Counted from the stretch's first letter, positions 48,744 through 57,299 are shown. The stretch: DNA of 64,000 nt from Marseilla massiliensis (GCF_016899955.1 NZ_JACJJL010000019.1:1-64000); one strand, 5' to 3'. The notes: generated by a model not told the origin, from the sequence alone. A program made the numbers and translations.

Positions 48744-50276
48744 CTAACGCCGTTTCTTGCGCAGTTCAAGCTTGGGTATCTTCAGCGCCTGCCCCTCCTT
48801 GAGGTCGGCATTGGCAGGCAGGCCGTTGTAAACTTCTATGTAGCACTCCATGCCCGGGCCGAGCATGCGGTCGCTGATGCGCTGCAGGCTCTCGCCCTGC
48901 TTCACTCTTACCACGCGGTCGGTGCCCACTATGCGGTATGCACCTGTGCGCACCCTGCTGTCCATGGCGTCATACTTTGCCGGGTCGAACGCCTTGGCCT
49001 CGGTAGGCCGGGCCTTGCCACCTTCATCATTGCCTGCTGCTTTCTCCGCGGGGGCAGCGGCCTTGCCAGCGGGTGGCACCGCCGTGGCGGTATCGGCAGG
49101 TGCAGCCTTCGCCGCGGCCGAGTCGGCTGTTGCGGCAGGCTGCACACTCTTTACCGGCTGTACCGCCGGCTTTGCCTGCGTAGCGGTCTGCCCGCGGCCG
49201 CCGTCCTTGGCCAAGGCCGGGCCGTAGGCTTTGTAGAGCCCGAACAGATAGCCGCCGTAAGCCGATGCAGCCATGAGCACCACAACCAGCAGGCTGAGCA
49301 TAGCCGCGCGCACGCCGCGCCCCCGGGCTCCGGCCTCCGGCTCGGGCACTGCCTCGCCATCGTCTGCCTTTTCCGCACAAGCTGTTGGCGAAGAAGGGGA
49401 AATGCCAGTCCTGCCGGCGCTCTCTTCCACACGGTCAACGGCCGGAATGACAGTCTCGCCAGCGTCTGCCTCTGCCTGGGCTTCGGCATCCGAAGCCGAA
49501 GACTGCCCCGCATCGGGGCCAGCCACGCTGACGGCAGCAGGTTGCGCGTGGTTTTCCAAAGACACAGCTGCGGCATGTTTGTCGCCGGCATCGGTCACAG
49601 CCCCGACAGAAGGCCCGGCCACGGACGTGGCGCCCGTAGCTTCCGGCCCGGCCTCCGCATCTGCGGCGTCTGGGCCGGAAGAGCCACCGTTGCCAGCGGC
49701 GGGCCCGGCAAGACCACCATCCGGCTCACGAGACAAGCCCTCCTGCCCATGGCCATTGGCAGCATTGCCGTTCATGCCACTGCCATCGCCGGCATCGGGT
49801 TCGGTATCGATTTCGGCCGCCGGTTCAGCCTCTTGCTCGGCATCCGAGTCGGCATAGCCTTCGGAAATGTCGCCATCAGTCTCTACGGCCGGTTCCGGCA
49901 CGGGTTCCCCCCCCTGCTGCTCTATGTCGTCGAACTCCACCCCATCGTTGAGCACCACGGTCTCAAACTGCGAGAAGGGCTTGTTGACAATCTCCTTCAT
50001 TATGGAGTCGGGCGTGAATGTAATCTTTCCGTAACTGCCAATGAGCATGCGCTCGCCACTGTTAACGTTGACGCTTTCCCTTGCGCTCACCTCGATGAGC
50101 TTGAACGTGCCCAGCCCCTTCACCTTGACCAGCTTGTCACGTTCGAGGGCAACACGCACCACGTCGAACATCGTTGACACGAACGAGCGTGCCACGCTCT
50201 CCTCGAGCTTCTTTCTCTCGGCCAGCACACGGGCCAGCTCCTGCACAGTAATCATGTTCATGGGCGGCAGTGTCAT
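48744..50276 (-). CDS. HU-domain / transmembrane / LysM-domain protein
   Basis: A 510-aa protein of unusual design. Residues 1-110 are an HU/IHF-type DNA-binding domain (MITVQELARVL, LVKVKGLGTFKLIEV, GKITFTPDSIMKEIVNKPFSQF). Residues 115-320 are a long acidic Ala/Gly/Pro/Glu-rich linker. A single transmembrane helix follows at about 321-347 (AMLSLLVVVLMAASAYGGYL) after an arginine pair, then a second Ala/Pro-rich linker and a C-terminal LysM domain (VVRVKQGESLQRISDRML, GQALKIPKL). Predicted topology: HU in the cytoplasm, LysM in the periplasm. The start overlaps the stop of the small HU gene upstream by 4 bp. The domain calls are firm; the tethering role is inference. Confidence 0.85.
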   Translation of the reverse strand: MTLPPMNMITVQELARVLAERKKLEESVARSFVSTMFDVVRVALERDKLVKVKGLGTFKLIEVSARESVNVNSGERMLIGSYGKITFTPDSIMKEIVNKPFSQFETVVLNDGVEFDDIEQQGGEPVPEPAVETDGDISEGYADSDAEQEAEPAAEIDTEPDAGDGSGMNGNAANGHGQEGLSREPDGGLAGPAAGNGGSSGPDAADAEAGPEATGATSVAGPSVGAVTDAGDKHAAAVSLENHAQPAAVSVAGPDAGQSSASDAEAQAEADAGETVIPAVDRVEESAGRTGISPSSPTACAEKADDGEAVPEPEAGARGRGVRAAMLSLLVVVLMAASAYGGYLFGLYKAYGPALAKDGGRGQTATQAKPAVQPVKSVQPAATADSAAAKAAPADTATAVPPAGKAAAPAEKAAGNDEGGKARPTEAKAFDPAKYDAMDSRVRTGAYRIVGTDRVVRVKQGESLQRISDRMLGPGMECYIEVYNGLPANADLKEGQALKIPKLELRKKRR

Positions 50277-50557
50277 TGCAATTGTGTCTTAACCTTGTCT
50301 TTCCAGTCGTCTACGGGCCTGAAGCCCAGCACCAGCTTCGGGGGCACGAGCATCCGCTGCTGCGTGCTCGGGTTGACCATTATGCGCTCCATCTTCTTGC
50401 GCACGTCGAAGGTTCCGAAGTCGTCGATGGCCACCGCGGTGCCGTCCTGGAAAGCATCGCCGAGCGCGTCGACGATGGTGTTGACCATCTTCTGAGTTGC
50501 GGCTGCGGTGTATCCTGTGCGCCGCGACAGTTCGGCTATAAAATCCTTGTTGTTCAT
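50273..50557 (-). CDS. HU-family DNA-binding protein
   Basis: A 94-aa histone-like protein. It shows the HU core: MNNKDFIAELSRRTGYTAAA, the beta-arm start VAIDDFGTFDVRKK and NPSTQQRMLVPPKLVLGFRP in place of the usual NPxTG arm tip. It binds and bends DNA as a dimer, possibly a heterodimer with the HU domain of the gene it overlaps downstream (ATGA). 11 bp after rimO, in the ftsY operon. Confidence 0.92.
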   Translation of the reverse strand: MNNKDFIAELSRRTGYTAAATQKMVNTIVDALGDAFQDGTAVAIDDFGTFDVRKKMERIMVNPSTQQRMLVPPKLVLGFRPVDDWKDKVKTQLQ

Positions 50558-50568
50558 GAGAAACAGAG

Positions 50569-51873
50569 TCAGTCGAATATTGTTGTGGCATAGAGGTCAA
50601 ATTCCTCCGCACCTGTTATCTTGGCATCGTAATAGTGGCCCACGGCCAGTTTCCGCTCGGCTGCGGGCAGCAGCACCTCGGGGTCGACCTCCGGCGAGCA
50701 GAACTCCGTGCGGCCCACGTAGTAGTCGCCCTCACGGCGGTCAATGACCACCTTCATGACACTGCCCACCTTTGCAGCCTCCACCTCGGCGCTGATTTCC
50801 TGTTGCAGCGCCATGAGCCTGTCGAGCCGCCGCTGCTTCACCTCGGGCGGCACGTCGTCGGCGTAGTGTTCTGCAGAGTAAGTGCCGTCTTCCTCTGAAT
50901 AAGCAAAGGCTCCCATGCGCTCGAACCGTGCCCAGCGCACAAAGTCCATCAGCTGGTCGAAGTCGTCGTCGGTCTCGCCCGGGAATCCCACCATGAGCGT
51001 TGTCCTGATGTGTATGCCCGGCACCTCGGCGCGCAGTCGCTCGACGAGCCTGTATGTCTCGTCCTTGGTGACGTTGCGGCGCATTCTCGACAGCATGTTG
51101 TCAGAGATGTGCTGCAGGGCAATGTCGAGGTAACGGCACACATTGGGCCTTTCGGCCATGACCTTGAGCAAATCCCAAGGGAAATGCGCCGGGTAGGCGT
51201 AGTGCAGCCTCACCCATTGCACGCCCGGCACCGACGCTATCCTGTCGACGAGCTCGGCAATGTGCTGCCTGCCGTCGATGTCGACGCCGTAGTATGTCAG
51301 TTCCTGGGCTATCACCTGGAACTCTGTGGTGCCCCCGGCCACGAGCTGTTCCACCTCGGCCACTATCTCGTCGACGGGGCGGCTGGCATGCCTTCCGGTC
51401 ATGATGGGTATTGCGCAGTAGGCGCATGTGCGGTCGCAGCCCTCGCTGATCTTCAGGTAAGCGTAATGGCGGGGCGTGGTGACATGGCGCGTGGCGCCGC
51501 ACACCTCGGTGCCCGGGTTGCCCATGTCGGCAATGAGCTGCTTGTAGTCAAACTTGCCGTAATACTTGTCTACCTGTGGTATCTCTGCCTCGAGCTCCGC
51601 CTTGTAACGCTGCGACAGGCACCCCATCACATAGAGGCGGCTGATGCGCCCCTCTTCCTTGGCCTGGGCGAACTCGAGAATGGTGTCGATGCTTTCCTGC
51701 TTGGCGTCTTCGATGAATCCGCACGTGTTGATAACCACTATGTCGCCTTCGGGCGTGTCGCTGTCGTGCGTGCAGCTGTATCCGTTGGCCTCGAAGAGCC
51801 CCATGAGCGTCTCGCTGTCCACGAGGTTCTTGGAGCACCCCATGGTTATGATGTCTACCGTTGGCTTCTTCAC
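50569..51873 (-). CDS. rimO: Ribosomal protein S12 methylthiotransferase RimO
   Basis: A radical-SAM enzyme that methylthiolates an Asp of ribosomal protein S12. 434 aa: N-terminal MTTase domain (TMGCSKNLVDSE, VINTCGFI with cluster cysteines), the radical-SAM cluster motif EGCDRTCAYCAIP, and a C-terminal TRAM domain (MKVVIDRREGDYYVGRTEF, VLLPAAERKLAVG). The stop of ftsY is 2 bp upstream. All cluster cysteines are present. Confidence 0.97.
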   Translation of the reverse strand: MKKPTVDIITMGCSKNLVDSETLMGLFEANGYSCTHDSDTPEGDIVVINTCGFIEDAKQESIDTILEFAQAKEEGRISRLYVMGCLSQRYKAELEAEIPQVDKYYGKFDYKQLIADMGNPGTEVCGATRHVTTPRHYAYLKISEGCDRTCAYCAIPIMTGRHASRPVDEIVAEVEQLVAGGTTEFQVIAQELTYYGVDIDGRQHIAELVDRIASVPGVQWVRLHYAYPAHFPWDLLKVMAERPNVCRYLDIALQHISDNMLSRMRRNVTKDETYRLVERLRAEVPGIHIRTTLMVGFPGETDDDFDQLMDFVRWARFERMGAFAYSEEDGTYSAEHYADDVPPEVKQRRLDRLMALQQEISAEVEAAKVGSVMKVVIDRREGDYYVGRTEFCSPEVDPEVLLPAAERKLAVGHYYDAKITGAEEFDLYATTIFD

Positions 51874-51875
51874 TG

Positions 51876-52832
51876 TCAGTCTTTCTTGAATAATGAATCC
51901 ACAAACTGGCGCTTGCTGAAGAGCTGGAGGTCTTCCATGCCCTCGCCCAGTCCGATGTACTTGACAGGCACCTTGAGCTGGTCGCTGATGCCTATGACCA
52001 CCCCGCCCTTGGCTGTTCCGTCGAGCTTGGTGATGGCCAGCGATGTGATCTGGGTGACGGCCGAGAATTGCTTGGCCTGCTCGAAGGCGTTCTGCCCTGT
52101 GCTACCGTCGAGCACGAGCATCACCTCGTCGGGTGCCTGTGGCAGCACCTTCTTCATGACGTCCTTGATTTTCTTAAGCTCGTTCATCAGGCCAACCTTG
52201 TTGTGCAGTCGGCCGGCGGTATCGATGAGCACCACGTCGGCCCCGTTGGCCTTGGCGCTGCTGAGCGTGTCGAATGCCACCGACGCGGGGTCGCTGCCCA
52301 TCTGCTGCTTGATGACGGGCACGCCGACGCGCTCACCCCATATGCACAGTTGCTCTACGGCTGCGGCACGGAAGGTGTCGGCAGCGCCGAGGTATACTTT
52401 CTTGCCGGCTTTCTTGAACTGGTAAGCCAGCTTGCCTATGGTGGTGGTCTTGCCCACCCCGTTGACGCCTACCACGAGTATCACGTATGGCGAATGGTCG
52501 GCGGGCAGTTCCCAGTTGTCGTTGTCGTCGGAGTTGTTCTCGGCCAGCAGCGCCGATATCTCGTCGCGGAGTATGCCGTTGAGCTCTGATGTGCTGATGT
52601 ACTTGTCACGCGCCACGCGCTCTTCGATGCGCTTGATGATCTTGAGGGTGGTGTCCACTCCGACGTCGCTCGTGATGAGCACCTCCTCGAGGTTGTCGAG
52701 CACATCGTCGTCAACCTTCGACTTGCCGGCCACTGCACGGGCCAGTTTGTCGAAGACGCTTGTCTTGGTCTTCTCAAGACCTTTGTCGAGCGTTTCTTTC
52801 TTGTTTTTGTTGAAAAAGCCGAATATTCCCAT
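51876..52832 (-). CDS. ftsY: Signal recognition particle receptor FtsY
   Basis: The GTPase that docks SRP-ribosome complexes at the membrane. 318 aa started at MGIFGFFNKNKKE; a longer reading has no homologous start and would run over the promoter. The N domain is short (a minimal FtsY without the acidic A domain), followed by the G domain with G1 VNGVGKTTTIGKLA, DTFRAAAVEQL, DTAGRLHNKVGLM and TKLDGTAKGG. First gene of the rimO - HU - HU/LysM operon. Confidence 0.97.
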   Translation of the reverse strand: MGIFGFFNKNKKETLDKGLEKTKTSVFDKLARAVAGKSKVDDDVLDNLEEVLITSDVGVDTTLKIIKRIEERVARDKYISTSELNGILRDEISALLAENNSDDNDNWELPADHSPYVILVVGVNGVGKTTTIGKLAYQFKKAGKKVYLGAADTFRAAAVEQLCIWGERVGVPVIKQQMGSDPASVAFDTLSSAKANGADVVLIDTAGRLHNKVGLMNELKKIKDVMKKVLPQAPDEVMLVLDGSTGQNAFEQAKQFSAVTQITSLAITKLDGTAKGGVVIGISDQLKVPVKYIGLGEGMEDLQLFSKRQFVDSLFKKD

Positions 52833-52911
52833 ATCGCGATATTTTGTGCTGAGACAATGCCGGCCGGCGCGGGGCACGGGCCCTTGGGCGCCGGTATGCA
52901 CTTATCATCTG

Positions 52912-52919
52912 CAAAGATA
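52912..52919 (-). promoter_or_regulatory. -7 promoter element of the ftsY operon
   Basis: TATCTTTGC on the minus strand, about 80 bp upstream of the ftsY ATG. Confidence 0.65.
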
Positions 52920-52978
52920 CGAATAAAAACCGAGAGTCGGAAAGATTATGGGGATAAAACAGGGGGTATACCGGAAGT

Positions 52979-53075
52979 TGGGAGAGCTGGGAGAGCTGAG
53001 AGGGCTGGGAGGACTGGGAGAGCTGGGAGAGCTGGGAGAGCTGGGAGGGCTGGGAGAGCTGGGAGAGCTGAGAGA
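52979..53075. repeat. 9-bp satellite (GGGAGAGCT)n
   Basis: About ten copies of a 9-bp unit GGGAGAGCT with a few single-base variants (GGGAGGGCT, GGGAGGACT, GAGAGGGCT). Strictly purine-rich on the plus strand. It lies upstream of the ftsY promoter and past the end of the DUF4295 gene. Confidence 0.9.
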
Positions 53076-53149
53076 CAGCCACCATACAAAACAGCAAGCA
53101 GGCCACCCTGTCGTGGGGTGGCCTGCCGGATGTTATGAATAAAAGTATC

Positions 53150-53308
53150 TTAGTTCTTGAAGAAGTCCTTTACGGCCTCGTTGGGAACCATCTGCTCATC
53201 AAAGATGTAAGCACCCGTCTTCGGGCTCTTGACCATCCTTATCACTTTTGAGTAAGCGCGACCATCCTTTGAGCCTTCGTGGAGGGTTGCGACGGTTTTC
53301 TTTGCCAT
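53150..53308 (-). CDS. DUF4295 small ribosome-cluster protein
   Basis: A 52-aa basic protein: MAKKTVATLHEGSKDG, then YSKVIRMVKSP and KTGAYIFDEQMV, ending VKDFFKN. It is the conserved Bacteroidota DUF4295 protein that follows rpmG in the L28/L33 cluster. Its constant position, size and charge suggest a ribosome-associated function, but none is established. 21 bp after rpmG, it ends the rpmB - rpmG operon. Confidence 0.85.
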   Translation of the reverse strand: MAKKTVATLHEGSKDGRAYSKVIRMVKSPKTGAYIFDEQMVPNEAVKDFFKN

Positions 53309-53329
53309 GTGTAAAGTGCCTTAAAAAAA

Positions 53330-53518
53330 TTATTTAATCTCTTTGTGGAGAGTCATCTTCTTGAGGATGGGGTTGTACTTCATGAGCTCCATCCTGTCGG
53401 GAGTGTTCTTGCGGTTCTTCGTGGTGACATAGCGGCTTGTGCCGGGCAGTCCACTGTTCTTCATCTCAGTGCACTCCAGTATAACCTGTACGCGGTTGCC
53501 TTTAACTTTCTTTGCCAT
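53330..53518 (-). CDS. rpmG: Ribosomal protein L33
   Basis: A 62-aa large-subunit protein with the L33 core [30 protein letters not shown] and [12 protein letters not shown]. The zinc-binding CxxC pairs of the C+ form are absent (one Cys only), so this is the C- type. Between rpmB (6 bp) and DUF4295. Confidence 0.97.
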   Translation of the reverse strand: MAKKVKGNRVQVILECTEMKNSGLPGTSRYVTTKNRKNTPDRMELMKYNPILKKMTLHKEIK

Positions 53519-53524
53519 AATGAA

Positions 53525-53788
53525 TTAGTCTCCTATCACTTTTATTTCCTTCCAGTCGCAGTATCCTTTGGAGACGGCTTGCTTCAATGCAGCGTCGAGC
53601 CCTACCTTGTTAATCAAGCGGAGGCCTGCAGCGCTGATCTTCAAGCTTATCCAGCAGTTCTCCTCAACATAGTAGAACTTCTTTCTGAAAAGGTTAACGT
53701 CAAAGCTGCGCTTTGTGCGGTGCTTTGAGTGAGACACATGGTTGCCTATCTGTGCCTTCTTACCCGTAATCTGACAAATCTTCGACAT
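53525..53788 (-). CDS. rpmB: Ribosomal protein L28
   Basis: An 87-aa large-subunit protein: [20 protein letters not shown], then [32 protein letters not shown] and [15 protein letters not shown]-terminal tail of about 10 residues beyond the E. coli protein is usual for Bacteroidota. First gene of the rpmB - rpmG - DUF4295 operon with a consensus promoter element. Confidence 0.97.
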   Translation of the reverse strand: MSKICQITGKKAQIGNHVSHSKHRTKRSFDVNLFRKKFYYVEENCWISLKISAAGLRLINKVGLDAALKQAVSKGYCDWKEIKVIGD

Positions 53789-53839
53789 TTCTATCTAAGT
53801 TTTCTTTGTTCTTTTTAGTAACTTATTCCAAACAGGTTG

Positions 53840-53847
53840 CAAAGGTA
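53840..53847 (-). promoter_or_regulatory. -7 promoter element of the rpmB operon
   Basis: TACCTTTGC on the minus strand, about 52 bp upstream of rpmB. Confidence 0.7.
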
Positions 53848-53989
53848 CGGCATTTTTTTCTAAAAACAAAATATTTGCCCTAAAAATCAGCGTTTTAATG
53901 ATTTTTTTCTTTCGCTGTCACCATGTACCGGCCTTGCTGGCGTTGTGTCGGCAGCCATTGTTTGCCGTGCTGCCCGCGGCTCGGCGCGG

Positions 53990-54520
53990 TCACTCGTCTG
54001 CCCCTCCGCCGTTGTCGCCGGCCTGCTCTGCATCTTCTTCCCGCAGGAAGTCGAGGAACAGTTGCATGGACTTCTTTGTGGCTATGGCCAGGTTGATGTC
54101 ACGCCCGTGGTCCTCTTCGACCTTGAGCGTCCTGACGCTGCCCGGCGATCCGCACGCCACCCAGATGGTGCCTACGGGTATCTCCTTCGACCCACCTGTG
54201 GGCCCGGCCAGTCCGGTTGCGGCTATGGCGAAGTCGGTGCACAGGGCCCTGCAAGCCCCCTCGACCATTGCCACGGCCACCTCTTCGCAAACGGCCGTCT
54301 TCTCTTCGATGAGTTCGTGGGGCACCCCGAGCATGCGCTCCTTTATCTCGTTGGCGTAAGAAATGATGCCCCCCTTGAAATACTTCGACGCCCCGGGCAC
54401 CGAAATGATGGCCTCGGCTATGCGCCCGCCGGTGCAGCTCTCGGCTGTGCCGAGCGTCTGCTCCCTCTCCCAAAGCAGCTGGCTTATCTCCCTGCTTATT
54501 ATCTTGCTTTCAAACTCCAT
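53990..54520 (-). CDS. CinA C-terminal domain protein (NMN amidohydrolase-like)
   Basis: A 176-aa single-domain protein of the PncC/CinA-C family, which deamidates nicotinamide mononucleotide in the pyridine nucleotide salvage cycle. Motifs: TLGTAESCTGGRIAEAI, YFKGGIISYANEIK, ATGLAGPTGGSKEIPVGT. The N-terminal MoaB-like half of full CinA is absent, as in many stand-alone members. The last 15 residues are Glu/Gly-rich. Third gene after map and tsaD. Confidence 0.92.
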   Translation of the reverse strand: MEFESKIISREISQLLWEREQTLGTAESCTGGRIAEAIISVPGASKYFKGGIISYANEIKERMLGVPHELIEEKTAVCEEVAVAMVEGACRALCTDFAIAATGLAGPTGGSKEIPVGTIWVACGSPGSVRTLKVEEDHGRDINLAIATKKSMQLFLDFLREEDAEQAGDNGGGADE

Positions 54521-54562
54521 GATGTGCTTTTGTGTATGTATGAGTGTAGTAAGTTTGTTTGT

Positions 54563-55597
54563 CTATTGGAACGTCACCTTCGAGAACGCCGGTGCGTCGA
54601 TGCTGCAATGCACCCCGTCGAGGTACTTGTAGTAGCCCGTGATGGCAATCATTGCGGCGTTGTCGGTGGTGTAGCTGAACTTTGGTATGTATATGGTCCA
54701 GCCGTACCGTTCGGCATGGTCGCGGAAGGCGGCCCTGAGCCCGTTGTTGGCGCTCACCCCTCCGGCCACGGCCACGTGCTTTATCCCGGTCTGCTTGACA
54801 GCCTTGCGCAGTTTCTTCATGAGTATGTCTACTATGGTGTGCTCAAGGCTTGCGGCCAGGTCTTCCTTGTGGCGCTCTATGAAGTCGGGCTCTGCCGCCA
54901 CCCAGTCGCGCAGCGAGTAGAGGAACGACGTCTTGAGGCCGCTGAAGCTGTAGTCGAGGCCCGGTATCTGCGGTTCGGCAAACTTGTAAGCCTGCGGGTT
55001 GCCCTGCCTTGCGAGCCTGTCGATGATTGGCCCCCCGGGGTATCCCAGTCCCATCACCTTCGAGCACTTGTCGATGGCCTCGCCTGCGGCGTCGTCGATG
55101 GTCTGGCCCAGCACCTCCATGTCGTTGTAGGCGTTGACCCTGACAATCTGCGAGTTGCCCCCGCTCACGAGCAGGCAGATGAATGGCAGCGGCGGCGCCG
55201 AAGTGTCGTCGTCGCTCTCTTTGATGAAATGCGCCATGACATGGCCCTGCAGGTGGTTGACATCGATGAGCGGTATGCCCAGCGAGCGCGCGAACCCCTT
55301 GGCGAAGCTCACGCCCACGAGCAGTGAGCCCATGAGCCCCGGCCCGCGGGTGAAGGCCACGGCCGACAGCCGGTCTTTGGTGATGCCCGCCCGCTTGAGG
55401 GCCTGGTCGACCACCGGCACCACGTTTTGCTGGTGGGCCCTCGAGGCCAGCTCGGGCACCACGCCACCGTAGGCCTTGTGCACATCCTGGCTGGCGGTGA
55501 CGTTGCTCAGCAGCACCCCGTCGCGCAGCACGGCAGCCGAGGTGTCGTCGCAGCTGCTCTCTATGCCTAATATATATATGTCTTTGTTCTTTTCCAT
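54563..55597 (-). CDS. tsaD: tRNA N6-adenosine threonylcarbamoyltransferase TsaD
   Basis: Makes t6A37 in ANN-decoding tRNAs together with TsaB and TsaE. 344 aa with the ASKHA-fold motifs ILGIESSCDDTSAA, HQQNVVPVVDQAL, the metal-binding VNHLQGHVMAHF, PLPFICLLVSGGNSQ (split) and AVAGGVSANNGLR. 11 bp after the map stop. Confidence 0.97.
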   Translation of the reverse strand: MEKNKDIYILGIESSCDDTSAAVLRDGVLLSNVTASQDVHKAYGGVVPELASRAHQQNVVPVVDQALKRAGITKDRLSAVAFTRGPGLMGSLLVGVSFAKGFARSLGIPLIDVNHLQGHVMAHFIKESDDDTSAPPLPFICLLVSGGNSQIVRVNAYNDMEVLGQTIDDAAGEAIDKCSKVMGLGYPGGPIIDRLARQGNPQAYKFAEPQIPGLDYSFSGLKTSFLYSLRDWVAAEPDFIERHKEDLAASLEHTIVDILMKKLRKAVKQTGIKHVAVAGGVSANNGLRAAFRDHAERYGWTIYIPKFSYTTDNAAMIAITGYYKYLDGVHCSIDAPAFSKVTFQ

Positions 55598-55608
55598 AGC
55601 ATCCGTAA

Positions 55609-56469
55609 TCAGTATGACAGTATCTCAACCCCGTGCTCGGTCATGAGGAAAGTGTGCTCCCACTGGGCGCTGGGCTTCTCGTCGCCCGTGATCACCTCCC
55701 AGCCGTACTCGTCGTCGGCGTCGATGAACACCTTCCACGTGCCCATGTTGATCATGGGCTCTATGGTGAACACCATGCCCGGCACGAGCAGCATGCCCGT
55801 GCCGCGGTGGCCGAAGTGCACCACCTCGGGCTCCTCGTGGAACTGAAGCCCCACGCCGTGGCCGCACAGGTCGCGCACCACCCCGTAGTGGTATTTCTCG
55901 GCGTGCTTCTGTATGGCGTGGCCTATGTCGCCCACGAAGCAGTAAGGCTTGGCGGCCTCGGCCCCTATCTCGAGGCACTCCCGGGCCACCCTGACGAGCT
56001 GCTCCTTCTCGGGTGTTGTCTTTCCGATGACATACATGCGTGAAGCGTCGGCGTAGTAGCCGTCGAGTATGGTTGTGAAGTCAACGTTGACGATGTCGCC
56101 CTCCTTGAGCACCACGGTGTCCTTGGGTATGCCGTGGCACACCACCTCGTTGATGCTCACGCAAACGCTCTTGGGGAATCCCTCGTAGCCGAGGCATGCC
56201 GGCACCCCGCCATGGCCCACGCAATAGTCGTGGCAAATACGGTCTATCTCGAGCGTGGTCATGCCGGCGTGAATCCGGCGGGCCACCTCGTCGAGCACGC
56301 CCGTGTTGACCACGCCGCTGCGGCGTATGCCCTCTATCTGCTCGGGCGTCTTCACCAGGTCGCGCGTTGGCACGAGCTTGCCTTTCTTCTCCCAGTACAT
56401 CACCTGCTTGTCAAGCTCGGTGAGCTCCTGCCCGGGCAGGGCGTGCCATCTTTTTTTCTTTGAAAACAT
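55609..56469 (-). CDS. map: Methionine aminopeptidase, type I
   Basis: Removes the N-terminal Met from nascent proteins. 286 aa, with a 35-residue basic N-terminal extension before the pita-bread domain. Metal ligands lie in NVDFTTILDGYYADAS, LCGHGVGLQFHEEPEVV (split) and FTIEPMINMG, with the final Glu in QWEHTFLMTEHG. No zinc-finger SEC-C motif is present in the extension. Heads the map - tsaD - cinA-C operon. Confidence 0.96.
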   Translation of the reverse strand: MFSKKKRWHALPGQELTELDKQVMYWEKKGKLVPTRDLVKTPEQIEGIRRSGVVNTGVLDEVARRIHAGMTTLEIDRICHDYCVGHGGVPACLGYEGFPKSVCVSINEVVCHGIPKDTVVLKEGDIVNVDFTTILDGYYADASRMYVIGKTTPEKEQLVRVARECLEIGAEAAKPYCFVGDIGHAIQKHAEKYHYGVVRDLCGHGVGLQFHEEPEVVHFGHRGTGMLLVPGMVFTIEPMINMGTWKVFIDADDEYGWEVITGDEKPSAQWEHTFLMTEHGVEILSY

Positions 56470-56501
56470 AATCTGTGTTGTCCTAAAGCGTTAAAACAAT
56501 G

Positions 56502-56509
56502 CAAAAGTA
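56502..56509 (-). promoter_or_regulatory. -7 promoter element of map
   Basis: TACTTTTGC on the minus strand, 33 bp upstream of the map ATG; it matches TAnnTTTG. Confidence 0.65.
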
Positions 56510-56622
56510 CAACTTTTCCGCCAAACCGCGGCATCATTCGCCCATTTCTTTGCCTGCCGGTCAATATTTCCGGCCTTGGGGCGACTGCCGGCGCTGGCCG
56601 CGCCCCTCGCCGGGGGCATGCC

Positions 56623-57135
56623 TCAGGCAAGCATACGGCTCATATACCGCCTCATCTCCTTGCGGGCGGCCCCGAGCCTGTTTTCAACGCTCTTGTAGGC
56701 CACGCCGAGCGTGTCGGATATCTCAGACACCCGCATGCCGCCCACCACGCTCATTGTGTAGATGCGCCTCGACTTGGGCGACAGCCGTGCCATGCCCCTC
56801 TCGAGCAGTTGCATTATCTCGGCCGGCGCATACACCGATGCCGGCCCGCTGTCGGTGCCACAGTCGCAGTGGCTCTTCACGTAAGTCTCGTGCCGCTCCA
56901 CCGACTTGCGGTGGCGCCAGTAGTCGGCCACGATGTTGCGTGCCGCCGAGTAGACCAGGCACGGCAGCGTGACGGCCGATATCATCTTGTCGGTCTGCAG
57001 CAGCCGCAGGAATATTGTCTGCACCATGTCCTCGCTGTCGGCGGGACTGCCGGTGCACTTGGCCACGAAGGCCCTTAACTCGCCGAGATGGAGCGCGTAG
57101 TATTCGGCTATCAGGTTCTTGGAGGTTTCTGTCAT
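56623..57135 (-). CDS. ECF-type sigma factor (RpoE-like)
   Basis: A 170-aa ECF sigma factor. Region 2 is SPADSEDMVQTIFLRLLQ with LVYSAARNIVADYWRHR; region 4 is MARLSPKSRRIYTMSVVGG with RVSEISDTLGVAYKSVENR. No anti-sigma gene is next to it, and the downstream neighbour is a separate convergent-free operon. It has a long leader (about 150 bp) and its own housekeeping-type promoter element, so it may not autoregulate through that promoter. Confidence 0.93.
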   Translation of the reverse strand: MTETSKNLIAEYYALHLGELRAFVAKCTGSPADSEDMVQTIFLRLLQTDKMISAVTLPCLVYSAARNIVADYWRHRKSVERHETYVKSHCDCGTDSGPASVYAPAEIMQLLERGMARLSPKSRRIYTMSVVGGMRVSEISDTLGVAYKSVENRLGAARKEMRRYMSRMLA

Positions 57136-57291
57136 TGGTTCGTTATAGTTTTAGTTTTTCAGTAATGCCCCGCCGCGCAGGAGCGGGACGCGCCGGGCGG
57201 CCGAGGCTTCCGGCGTTGTTTTTGCGTGGATAACGCAAGCGGGCGCCAAGGGGGCCTGGCCCATGGTTGCCCGGGTGCTGATTATCTATTG

Positions 57292-57299
57292 CAAAGATA
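57292..57299 (-). promoter_or_regulatory. -7 promoter element of the ECF sigma gene
   Basis: TATCTTTGC on the minus strand; the leader to the ATG at 57135 would be about 150 bp. Confidence 0.55.

Larger units (their letters stand above)
52833..53149. other. 317-bp region upstream of ftsY
   Basis: It contains the ftsY promoter at 52912-52919 and a 9-bp satellite at 52979-53075. The part 53076-53149 has a CCACCCTG/GGGGTGG hairpin just after the DUF4295 stop. No gene is supported. Confidence 0.65.

Noticed and set aside
48633..50177. 514-aa open frame opposite the HU/LysM gene
   Set aside because: The reverse strand carries HU, transmembrane and LysM motifs in a row; this frame is low-complexity Arg/Gly/Cys text.
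52833..52901. Longer N-terminus for FtsY
   Set aside because: The 23 extra residues lack FtsY character and lie in the promoter leader.
52857..53138. Gly/Leu/Glu repeat protein encoded by the 9-bp satellite
   Set aside because: A satellite read in frame; it also overlaps the ftsY promoter and has no flanking coding signal.
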